Source of the DNA: Hoplostethus atlanticus
Taxonomy: Eukaryota; Chordata; Actinopteri; Trachichthyiformes; Trachichthyidae
DNA length: 64,000 bases
Direction of reading: 5' to 3'
Assembly (NCBI GenBank): GCA_034670405.1
Contig: JAXDDX010000331.1
Location: 62,001 to 126,000 of the forward strand
Shown here: piece by piece, positions 15,028 through 28,100 of the stretch
Layout of the letters: each line of letters begins with the position of its first letter
Numbering within the stretch: the first letter of the stretch is position 1
Program-made: the position numbers and the translations under genes
The notes under the pieces: model-generated
Told to the model about the DNA's origin: nothing
What the model saw: the letters and a program-made list of their open reading frames with translations, nothing else
Databases searched by the model: none

Positions 15028-17997
15028 CAATATATAGAGACAGGGAGAGAGAGACAGAGAGCGAGAGACAGACAGAGAGTGCTGTGTCAAAGTGAAATAT
15101 TCAGAGAGCTGATTGGTTGACTTCCTTCCTTCCCTTCTTTGGATACTACTGTCAAGGTGCTGTTGAGCAACTGCTCCAGTGGAGCTCCCAGTAGAGACTG
15201 TGGTTGTACTTGGCAGCTCCCAGTAACCACCAGTAGAAGACTGTGGTTGTACTGGTCAGCTCCCAGTACTGACCAGCTGTGGTTCTATGTTGTTGTTGTT
15301 CTATGTTGTTCTATGTTACTTGGCTATATAAAGTACCTACCTACCATCCTTAATGGAACTTTCCAGTGAACTATTCCTTTAAGGCTGTGTTCACTGTAGT
15401 TGTAGTGGTTTGTCCTTGACATCCTGAGGACCTGGCCAAGCTGGCTGAGGATTGACTGACTCACTGGTTTACTGACTGACTGACTGGTTGACTTCTTAAC
15501 ATTCTGTCTGTCTGTTTCCAGGGCGACCGTCTAATTATCAAAGGAGGAAAGATAGTCAACGACGACCAGTCATTCTACGCTGACATCTACATAGAAGATG
15601 GAACCATAAAGTAATCATATATCATTATTATTATTGTTATTTTCCTGCTTTAAATGTCAGAGACCGTAAGTCCTGTAGCAATCAAATTTGGTGCATAGGT
15701 TTCAAATCTCCCTCACTAATCAGGCAAAACATTGACACAGATCAGCCAGATGGTGGCGCTATAACAAACAACCTTATGTTTTGTTCAATAACTCCTGAAC
15801 CGTATGGCCCAGAATCAATTTTCGATTGATTCCTTGGCTCAAGACGAATCCATGACACATACTGGTTTTCATTTCCACCATGATCATTTTTCTGCCATTT
15901 TGAATTTTATGCAAAACCGTTTTTTTTTTCACCATTTCTCTCAGAAGGTTGATCCAATTTCCAAGAAAATGTGCCCAACCCTAACTCATTTGACAGTGAA
16001 GACATGCAAAAGGAAAGTGAGGTATCATTCCTTAATGCTTTCACATGCATGTTTGGGATGGGCACAGAGTTTTCATGGTTTCCCACTGCACTTGATTGGC
16101 AAGGTGGGCTGCCTTAGCAAGAATTGTCAATGTTGAGAAATTCAACATTTGGCTGAGAAAATCCTTGGCTTGGGCTTGGCTGAGAAAAACAATATTTCAT
16201 TGTATGTAACTTTATAACTATAAATTTATAAAACAATTTTTTGCTAGTGTGGCAACTTACCCTGAACGCAGCAAACTTATCGAAACCTTATTTCTCGGCC
16301 ATTTACATTTTTATCCTTCCACATAAATAATATGATAGAATAAAGTTATTTGCATAGAACTCAGATGAAAAATCCCAAATTAATGTGTTTTGAAATTGAA
16401 ACTTGATAGTGCAGCAAAAAGTCAAGGCACTGCAAGGCACTGTATATATTATAGAATATTATTATTATTATTGGTAACTACAAAAATTGAAAATGTAAGA
16501 AGGACAGTTGTGTTATTAACCCCCCCCCCCCCACCCAAATGTCAGCCACCATGTCAGCTGAAGTTGCAGGACTTTAACAAAGCGTTCTATATTTTAAATA
16601 TTACTACATTGTCCAATACTGGTGGCCACACGGAGCAGCCCAGCGCAACCAGTGTTCTACTGGTGGCCACAGGGAGCAGCCCAGCGCAACCAGTCTTCTA
16701 CTGGTGGCCACAGGGAGCTGCCCAGCGCAACCAGTCTTCTACTGGTGGCCACAGGTTGCTGCCCAGCGCAACCAGTCTTCTACTGGTGGCCACAGGGAGC
16801 TGCCCAGCGCAACCAGTCTTCTACTGGTGGACACAGGGAGCTGTCCAGCGCAACCAGTCTTCTACTGGTGGCCACAGGGAGCTGTCCAGCGCAACCAGTC
16901 TTCTACTGGTGGCCACAGGGAGCTGTCCAGCGCAACCAGTCTTCTACTGGTGGCCACAGGGAGCTGCCCAGCGCAACCAGTCTTCTACTGGTGGCCACAG
17001 GGAGCTCCACTGGAATAGGTCACACAAATGGCCGCTTGTGGCTATTTTTATTATCATTATTATTACCCCATATGAACACATCCTCAGATCCACGGGCAGA
17101 GCTCTTCTGGATGATCCTCTGTCTAGACTGAAAATAAAAGGTGATCAAAGGAAATCAAGCTAGCAAAGTCAGTGTCTTTAAATCTCTTCTCAAGACACGT
17201 TAATAGACTTAATATTTATAGTTATCAATAATGTTATTAATGTTGCCTATATACTTAACAGACAGATAGGAGAGAACCTGATAGTTCCTAATGGGGTGAA
17301 GACAGTGGATGCTTATGGTCACCTAGTCATACCAGGAGGGATTGATGCCAACACCAACCTTCACGCTCCTCAGAAAGGCCTGAACCCTGTCGATGACTTC
17401 TACCAGGGAACCAGGGCTGCTCTGTCTGGAGGAACCACCATGATCAGTAAGACTTTATTAAAACATTACTATGATTGATAAGAATCAAACCAGGGGCCCA
17501 GGGCTTCTCTGACCAATGTTGTATTTATCAATTTCAAATATTTTTTGAGGGAATCATGCATGTAGTAAAAAAGAAAATAGTTTAAAAGGGAATCAGTGCA
17601 GGTGCAAAAATATGTGAGCCTTCTTCTAGCGTTAAATCAAGTAGGTCAGTAGAACCATGTGGGTTAGCGGGCGATATCACAGTTACTTGTTCGGCCGGGC
17701 GCCGCAGTGATGTATACAAATGTAAACATGGTGACAGGTCTTGTGTGGTCTGGTCTGAATGGTGACGACCCGGGTTATTCCTGGGACAGTAGTTTGGTCT
17801 GAATGGGTCCAACACGGGAATCACCCGTGATCAATAACCGGGTAAATCCCAGGATTTGTGTGTGAAAGGGGTATGAGATGCTGTGGCAGGACCCGAGGCC
17901 CTCAAACCTCACTGAGCGCTGTAAGGAGGAACTGCTCCAGGAAGATGCCCGAGACTGATCAGTGGTTATAGGAGACGTTTACTCCAAGTCATCACTG

Positions 17998-18030
<33 letters not shown>

Positions 18031-19076
18031 ATCCCTGGGGGTAAAGTCTGGGATTCTGATAGGAAGGAGGAGAAGGAGTGATTGATTGGAGGAGTTCACA
18101 TATTTTTGCACACAGAGATATTTGACTTTTTCTCAAATAAACCAGATTTGGGGTTCAGATAAGGATTTTCTAAGGTTATTCCTCTATAATATATGAAATA
18201 ATGACCACCCCCTGTAGAGTTCACAAACTGTCCAGAGAACATTGTGTAGATTAGTTCAGAGCCTAGCCTGAGTCCTCATCCTCCCCACTTCTACTTCCTC
18301 CAGTGTGTCCAGGCTCAGCCCTACACCAGAGCAAGCCTTTTGACCCGTTTGAGCCTGGAGTGCTAGTTATTGTTTTAGCCAGCCTTTTAGCCACTTTGTT
18401 TTACCAGTCATCAACAGACCCAGGGGTTTTTGTGTTGATGTTTCCTCCCCAGCAGACCACCACAGATTGCTGGTCACAACAGATACTATGTTGGTAGAGT
18501 GGTAGACTATGTCTACCCCCTAGGCATGCTGCGAGACTTATCGCTGATATCCCTGTAGACGGTAGACTATGTCTACCACCCTACCAGTATTCTGTCGCCT
18601 CCTCTGCCCTCTCTTGTACATCAATCATCAGAGAACTTCTGGAGGTGGCATGACCCAGTGTTGCGTCTGAAATGTGAGATCTAGATGGTGAATAATGAGG
18701 TGCTGCAGGACCAGCCTCTCAAAGGTCTTCATGATGTGAGAAGTCAATGTCACCGAACTGTCGTCATTGAGGACATGGGCATCCCTTCTTGGGCACTGGA
18801 AGCAGGCAGAAGGTTTTCCATAGTGGAGGCACCATGCTAAGGGGGCTGAGCTGTAGGGAAGACTAGTTTATTATTTGTTACTCCAGTAATATATTTATTT
18901 TTCCAGTTGACCACGTGGTACCAGAACCAGGGAGTAGTTTGCTGGCAGCATACGACCAGTGGAGGGATATGGCTGACCAGAGTGCGTGCTGTGACTACTC
19001 CCTGCACATGGATATCACCCGTTGGCATGAGGGACTATATGAGGAAGTGGAGAGTCTGGTCAAAGACAAAGGTAGG

Positions 19077-19114
<38 letters not shown>

Positions 19115-22100
19115 TGTGAGTGTGTGAGTATCAGGATAGCCAGGATGGTCCAACATTAACTTATATTTGATCTGAAAACGTCATCTTGTTACTATATGTA
19201 CTAGTCCAAGTGCTGAAGTGCTGTATTTACTGGTGTAGTAGTACTATGTTGTACTGTGTACCTGTTGTACCAACTACTGTGTAAACTACTATGCTGTTAA
19301 CAAAGTATTTCCTGTTCCAGGGGTGAATTCCTTCCTGTTCTTCATGTCCTATAAAGACAAATACCAGAGCTCTGATTCGCAGGTGGATGAATACTTTAAT
19401 TTTAATTTAAATTTTTATTATTGGCTAAATATAGTATAGTAATATAGTATTCAACACAAGAGATACTGTAACACATACAGTTATGGCCAAGATTATTAGC
19501 ACCGCTACATTTCATGCAGATAATGTTCAATATCTTCTGAAATAATAAAATAAAACAAAAAAATCAAAACAACTTTCGGTCTTCACATGTTCATCTGTTT
19601 TATTTAACAACACATGATCAAACAATAAGAATACAAATAAGAAAAATCTTTCATAATTTGAAAATTAAAAACTGGCCATGTGATCTATTCTGTTTTAATG
19701 TTCTAACTATATGTATGTATAGGTTAATCTACCACGTATAATGCAATGTTTTAATGTCGTAGATATATGAGGCGTTTGGGGTCCTTCGGGATTTTGGAGC
19801 AATTGCCCAGGTCCATGCTGAGAACGGTGACATCATTGATGAGGTACTATAGCCTGACCAATGAAAGAACAGCTCTGGGAACATCATCAGACAGCTTGCT
19901 AGTCTGATGATGTCTGCCCTTTTATCACATTCAGGAACCTTCAGCTAGCTAACTAGTTAACTATGTAAGTAACTAACTTAAAAGGTCTAGTTAACTAACT
20001 AGCAAGCCAGAGCATCTAATTAGCTAACTAGTTAACAAGCTAACCCAGAACCTTACGATAGCTAACTAACTGGTTTAAATGGTTTGTCTTTCAGGAACAG
20101 AAGAAACTTCTCGCACTCGGCATCACTGGACCTGAAGGTCATGCTCTGTCTCACCCTGAGGAGGTACACACACACACACAGTCTCTCACACGCACACACA
20201 CACACAGCACACAAGCAGTCTCTCTCACACACACACACAGCACACGCACGCACACACACACACAGCACACAAGCAGTCCCTCACACACACACACACACAG
20301 TCTCACACAACACAATCTCAAACGCCATGTCCGCTATATCTGTAATATTCCACTAGGTGGAGACAAAGACGTGTATCAGGCGATAACCATCATATTTATT
20401 CTACATGATAATATTCCACTAGGTGGAGACAGAGGCAGTGTATCAGGCGATAACCATCATATTTATTCTACATGATAATATTCCACTAGGTGGAGACAGA
20501 GGCAGTGTATTGGGCGATAACCATCATATTTATTCTACATGATAATATTCCACTAGGTGGAGACAGAGGCAGTGTATCGGGCGATAACCATCATATTTAT
20601 TCTACATCATAATATTCCACTAGGTGGAGACAGAGGCAGTGTATCGGGCGATAACCATTGCCAAACAGGCCAACTGTCCTCTGTACATTACCAAGGTGAT
20701 GAGTAAATCAGCTGCTGATGTCATCGCTAAAGCCAGGAAGAAGGGTAAGACTACAATGCTACTTAAATATTTTGGTTCAACATTTCACCTCCTTCTACCT
20801 CCCTTTACCACCTCCCACCTCCTCCTCCTGCCTCCCTGTACCTCTTTCGACCACAGTTATGTTTTAATACTTTGGTCCACCATTTTCCATTTTACCTCAT
20901 TCAGCCTCCTTCTACCTGCTACCTTAAAGTTAACACTTTACCTCCTACTTCAAAGCCAACAATCTGTTTTACCTCCTACCTCAAAGCCAACACTTGTAAC
21001 CCCTTAGTCAGGAGGTCAGACACCATTCTGTGATCCCAGTAAATCATTATCTATTACAAATTCATAAGTGTCACAAAATGTCCTATAATAGATTTTCAGA
21101 ATAACTGGTCTGATTTCTAAGCAAGGGGGATACATACCCGCATGTATTCAGTTTAGATTGATATCCAAGGTTTGTACGATTTAACACGCAAAGTAAAAAA
21201 GGCAGCCATGTTTTGAGTTTCCAAGGTTTGATTGTAAAGGAATGGCCAATGGCTTGCAGTTCATCAAAGCAGTCAGCACGGAAATCAAATGCACAGCTTT
21301 TTAAGAGGAGTTTCCCAAACCAATAAACTTATGTGATTCAAGGGGATGGAAAGTGAGTTTTCGGTTAAATTGGGAGGACAAATTGAAGTGTCAATTATCA
21401 TGTATGTTTACGATACCAAAATAGACCAAAAGGACATAATTAAGTGATTGAAATTAAAAATCCCCATGTTATTGGTTATATCAATGCCATATTTGTTAAA
21501 GGACTACACCAACGTTTTGGGAAATCGTCTCGCTGGTAAACTTACCTTTTCCATGTTAGGATAGGAGAACCACCAAACTCATCTCTGTCTGTGGTAGATA
21601 TCTCTGTCCTGTTCACATGCCATCGTGTTATCATACAGTAAGTTAAGTGCCCATAGGCGACGAGCAGAAGATAGATCTTTTAGTAATCCAGAGTTGGTGT
21701 GTTTCTTTTTGTTTTTCTCATCACATAAAGGGGAAGATTACACTATATTGAAAACTCCAAGCATCAGCCACACCAAGTTGTCACCAAATGCTTTGGGTGG
21801 CAACACATTAACATTTTTCCAGAGGGTTCGACAAAGTAGCAAGATTTGTTATTAGTTGCTTTTGAGAAATACATTTAAAAAAAGGAAAAAAATGTATCCT
21901 GGAACACACATTTTGATAGAGGCTGGAGTATATATTAAAAGCATTTAGTTTAGGTGATGAAATAGTGATTGGACTATTACTATACATTTAATTTGGGCTG
22001 AGATTGCACCATATGTTTAATTTAGATACAGATTTGATCCTATTTAATTTGGATTCAGATTATTTTATGTTTTATTTGGATTCAGTATTATGGGATTAAA

Positions 22101-25100
22101 ACTCTTCCCTTTCTCTCTCCTCAGGCATAGTGGTGTACGGGGAGCCAATCACAGCCAGTCTGGGGACCGACGGCTCTCACTATTGGTCAAAAAACTGGGC
22201 CGAAGCTGCTGCCTGTGTTATGAGCCCGCCCCTTAACCCTGACCCGTCAACTCCGCAGTATCTGACCTCTCTGTTAGCATGGTTAGTACATCTATAAATA
22301 TACATTAAATGTCAACTAGGTACAGCTAGCTAGTACTGGGTAGGACACCCTTTTGCTTCCTGAATTCTTGGAGCCCTGGATTCAACGAGGTTGTGGAAAT
22401 GTTCCTGAAGGATCTTGGTCCATGCTACAGCGATCCACCCGATACCAAAGAGATCTGGACTGAAATAAAGTCACTGGCATGTTCCTGAACTGGGTCAGGA
22501 TTATTTCTTTGCTGGTAGCTTGAATCAGTCTTGCTATTCTCCTCTGACCTCTCTTATCAATCAAGCATTTTGGCTGACTGGATTTTAGTTAAAGTTTAGT
22601 TAAACTCTATAATCCAAGGAGGCACCAACCATCAGAGCACATTCAAAATGGCCTAAATCACCATATTGCCAATTCTAAAGTTTTGTTGAGCTGTAACTGA
22701 ACTGACCTCTCTGCCCTGTCTGCATATATATAGGGCTGCAGGAAGAGACCAAAGTACAAGTCTCTGGTTAGGACACAGTTGTGGTTGTGATCTGTGGGTG
22801 GGTTAAAAGAGCAAGTGCTTCTTTTTCAATCACTGCACAAGTGATGACAGTTAAACTTCTTGAAGGAGCTAACAGGCCTGTTAATGCCCTGCTCATCAGA
22901 TTGCATAAGCACTGCACCGGCACCCTCATGGTTAGCATCCAAATGGAGTGCAGCTAATACGCAGCTAATACGCTTTAGCATTTTCAAACGCCTGCTGACA
23001 GTTGCAGGACCAGATTAACTTTTCCTTGGCCATGAGCAAATCAGTAAGAAACGCCACAACCTGTGAGAAGTTCTTGAAGAAACTGCAATATTCAACCAAA
23101 AACAATCATCAGAAACACATCAGCTCTTTTTTAGTGGTGGAAGGTGGATATTTGGCACACATTGGACACACTTGACCCTGGCTGACCACTTTGCCAAGGT
23201 ATGTCAGTTGCCTTGGCAAACTCACACTTGGCCAGGTTAAGACGCACCACTGCCAGACAGTCAAACAGTGCTCTGATTTGCTGGAAGTGTAGTTCCCAAG
23301 TGTACCTATGTGTTACTACATTGTCCAAATAAACAATTCAACCTTCTAAACAGCATCAACACGGTTCATAAGGCATACTTTGAACCGAAAGGCATTACTG
23401 TATAGGAATACAGCCCTATGGGAGTAATACAGCCCTATGGGCGGAAATCTCTTGTGCCCTTGGAGACAAAGGGACCTGCCAGTAGCCCTTCATCAGGTCA
23501 AAATTACTGACAAACTTTACAGAACCAAGATCGTCATTTGAGGAAGTGGGAACAATAGAATACCTGAATAGAACCTTGGGGTCTTCTCAGGCGTGGGAAC
23601 CAGCAGACAAGGAGCCCAACTAGAGTTAGAGGGTTCCGCAGTGTTATTGTCAAGCATATACTTTACCTCTGAATGTAGATGCTTGCGTTTCTCTGGAGAA
23701 ACACATTAGAAACATTGTCTGGTGGGCTGAGTGTCCCCCACATCAATGTCATGTTCTATCTAGTGTGTACTCTGGATACATTCTGTAACCTGAAGCAGCA
23801 CAACATCATCAGGTGCAGTTATCCCCTCCTCCTCATACGCTGCCACCGTGTGGGCAGGGGAGACTAGTGCAACTCTGTCTACCAAGACAGCTGGTTGAAT
23901 GTTCTCTGGGGGTGGCTGTGAGCCTGGTTCAGGTGATCCAGATGAACCGGTGTAACATGGAAGAGCTGCATGGACTTTCTCCACTCAGGAGTGGCAATCC
24001 GGTAGTTTTGTTCATAAGTCTGATGAACAACTGTATATGGACCTGTATATGGCTAAACTGGTGACATTCAGCATGGTGGTAATACAGTCTCATTTTATTT
24101 TGTGAGGCTGCCAATTTAGAGTGGGGCAGAGGACCAACACAATCAATTATTAAATGCTCAAATGGCTGGGATGGGATGTTTGAGTCATGATACTGTGAAT
24201 CCACTTCGTAACAGTATTGTCGTTTAGTTCATCGAGCACTCATACAGTGTCCACTTGAGCTGGAATGTATACTGCAGTGATAATCACAGAAGTTTAACTC
24301 CTCTGAAATTAGAAAGGACGGCATCTGATCAATAAATGCTCGAGATCTGGAGAACAAGATGTGGAATAGTCTCCACATCAGAGCACCAAGAGTCATGGAA
24401 CTGACACCCCCCCCTTTCTTCCCCCGAGTCTGCTGTCCGATCCTGCCGGTGAATGGAGAGCCCCTCTGGGACAATGGCCGAGTCTGGAATCGACAGGTCA
24501 AGCTAGCCTGCCCCCAAGCTCGTCCAAGGCTGCTCTGATGCAGCGATCAGGACAACCCGGTCCACCAAAGGGGGCCAACTCCTGGTCAGGCGGGTTAGGG
24601 CAGCTGGGCTCGTACCTCGATTTCGGTTTTGGTCAAACCATGGCGTCTATTGAATACTCAACCTGGGGAGACACACACAGGGCGAGGGAGTGAGAGACGG
24701 AGGGTTAGGAGGGGAATTGCCAAGCTTACAAGTCTGTTCCTCTGTGATCCAATCCTTTGTCAAATTGTCAAATGTCTCTTTTGCAGGTCAATGTCCAGGG
24801 GTGGTTTGCTCTCCTTCCAGCAACCACTTTCCTGTCTCCTGCGTTCCCACAGGATTTAATAGGGAGCTTCCCTGATTGCTGATATGCATCAGCTGTCCCT
24901 CCCCACACCAGGGAGGGAAGGTATCGCTCCTCTACACTCTGCCCAGTTGTCTCTTGTGTGGGAGGGGGTGTTGTCCCTGGTGCTTAACCTCAGTGGAGCT
25001 GTCTCTCTGACCTGGGGCTCCACACCACAAGAAAAATATTAACTAGTAAAAAACAACCCAAGAATGACATTCAGAGATCTACACGCCTTGCTGTGTGTGA

Positions 25101-28100
25101 TGTCAACATCCGTCAACAATAAGAACACTGAATAGAAATTGCATTCATGCAAAGGAAGCCAGGATAACCTCTACTGTCTACAAAGAACAAAGCTGCCTGT
25201 CTTCAGTTTGCCAGAGACAATCCGGACAATCCTGAAGATTTCTGGAAGTCCGTTCTCTGGACAGATGAGTTAAAAGTGTAACTGTTTGATCGCAATCAAA
25301 AAAAAAAAAAAAACATGGTGGTGGGAGTATCATGGTCTAGGCTGTTTTTCTTCCTGTGGACCTGGATGACTCGATATCATTATGGGAACCATGAATTCTG
25401 AGGGAAACCAGAGAAATATTATTGAACAGAACAGCTGTGGCAGAACCTGAAATGGCTGTTCATGCCAGATGCCCTCAGAACTGATTAGTGGCTATAGGAA
25501 ATGTTAGCTAAAGGAGGAGTCACAAGTTCACATATTTTTGCACACAGGGATATCTGAGTTGTGTTAAATAAACCACTTTTGTTAAATCAACAATCAAAGT
25601 ATATCATGTTCTTTTGTGCATGTTCTTTATTTGGTATCTCTTCCTTAAGATTTGCGGTTAAGATAAGGATTTTATGAAGTTATTACTCTATAATAAATGA
25701 AATAATGAACACCTATAGGATTCACAAACCTTCAAGCGTGACTGTCTTTTTTTCCAGTGGAGATCTCCAGGTGACGTCCAGCGCTCAGGCCAGTTTCTCC
25801 ACTGCCCAGAAAGCTGTTGGCAAAGATGACTTCACCCTTATCCCAGAAGGAAGCAATGGAATAGAGGAAAGGATGTCTGTGGTCTGGGACAGAGCTGTGG
25901 TAAGATAACCTGACCTTTGACCCTTCACCAAAACCCTTACCCCTGACTCGAACCGAGATCGAGGATTTAGAAATTAAAATGTAAATGTTAAATTGCTTAA
26001 CACATAATTAATTCTATATTTTTTATTTATTATTTTATATTTGTGATGATGACTGGCAACGTTGTTTTTCACAGTTCTTTGTATGGGGGAAAAAGCTAAA
26101 TATGAATGATAAGTAAATGAAAAAAAGTCTGTTCACAATGATCAAGGTGATCTCTGCTTCTTCACTCACCCTGTTGGGGCTTATTTTGCAATAATGACTG
26201 ACCTGTTGTACATTATCTCTTACATAGCATCCATAGAACCAAGCTTTATTTAACTACAGGACAGTTACATAGAGACACTCATAACAGAGACTGGCAGACA
26301 GATAAGTGGTTAGTTGGATGGATAGACAGACTAACAGACCGCTGCTAGTTTTCCACCAATACTGAATATTTCACATCCAGATCTCTCTCTCTCTATTGCT
26401 CTCTAGTCTACAGGGAAGATGGATGAGAACGAGTTTGTAGCAGTAACCAGTACTAATGCTGCTAAACTCTTCAACATTTACCCACGCAAAGGTAACTGGA
26501 GCTGTTGTTATTATTATTGATATAATAGAGTACAGTACCTACTGACACACATGGTACTTACCACTTACCATAGAGTACAGACAGTAGACTATATCATCTA
26601 CACATAGACAGTAGAATAATGTTATTGATCTAACTAATTATGCTGTGTGTGTGTGTAGGACGTATTGCTGTGGGCTCTGATGCTGATATTGTCGTCTGGA
26701 ACCCCAAAGAGACACGAACCATTTCTGCCAAGACTCACAACCTGGTAACTAATTAACTCATAAGTAACTGACTCACTGGAATGAGACAATGAGACATCTC
26801 TACCAAGACTGGCTGGTTTGTTGGCTGACTGGTTTACAGATAGACTGACCTAACCAGCGATGTATCTGTCTGTAGATGGTGGACATGAGTAGTTGACTAG
26901 TCACCTCCACCATCTAGTTGGATGATTAACTGGCTTGATGACTTGTTTACCTACCTAACCAGCCACCTATCTGTCTGTAGACAGTGGAGCTGAACATCCT
27001 GGAGGGTTTGGAGTGTCGTGGTGTTGCGTCGGTCGTGATCAGCGCTGGGCGAGTTGTTCTGGAAGATGTAAAACTCAACGTGAGCGAAGGGTCGGGACGC
27101 TTCATTGCTAGGAAGGCTTTTCCTGACACTGTCTACAAGAGGATCAGAGCCCGCAGCAAGGTAACTTACTGATTACTGACTGATTAACTAGCTAACTACC
27201 AGACTCTATCTATAAGAGGACCAGAACCCACAGCAGGGTAACCGATTAGATAACTGATTAACTGACTCCCATCTACAAGAGGATCAAAGCCCAAAGCAAG
27301 GTAACTGACTTGCTAGTTGACTGATTAACTGATTCATTAAATGAACAGCTACCTAGCTAACTGATGAACTAATTTGCTGTCAGATTACCTGGTTAACTGC
27401 CTGGCTAACTTGCTGACTGACATACCAGCTAGCTATCTAAGTTATGAATTAACTAATTAACTTGTTCACTGACTGACTTACAAATCAAATCAAATCACAT
27501 TTATTTGTATAGCCCTTAATCACCGTTACAGTCTCTAAGGGCTTCACAGTGCCCAACATGTGAAAATAATAAATGGTTAGTACACGACATCCCCCAGCCT
27601 TAGACCCTCACAGAGGACAAGGAAAAACTCCCACAAACCCTCACTGGGAAAATTGGGAGAAACCTTGGGAGGGGCTACTCAGAGAGGGATCCCCCTACCA
27701 GGACGGTTGGGCGTGCAATAGATGCCGAGTTTGGGCAAGCAGCGTATACACAATATATGAAAGTTTATTTTGGTGGGACATCCAGATCTGATGGGGCGGC
27801 ATCACAGCAACGGCAACTCAGTCAGCGTCATCATAGGACTAGGGGACCATGCAGGCGCCAACACTGCCCAGATAGGAGAACGCAACGTCCGCTCAGTCAG
27901 CATCGTCCTAGGAGGGGGGACCAACCAGACGCCAACTCTCCCGGGCTGCGGCCTGGAACAGATAGGAGACTCACCCACACACACCCAGACACACACTCTC
28001 ACTCACACAGACAAACATGACCAGCGTCAGTGGACAGGAGCAGGTAGACCAGGAGAATAGGACATGTAGGCAGGATGCTAGTATCCATCGGCAGGACCCT

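Noticed and set aside
16390-17163. 257-residue + strand open frame
   Set aside because: Produced by a 41-bp VNTR without stops; no start context or family similarity.
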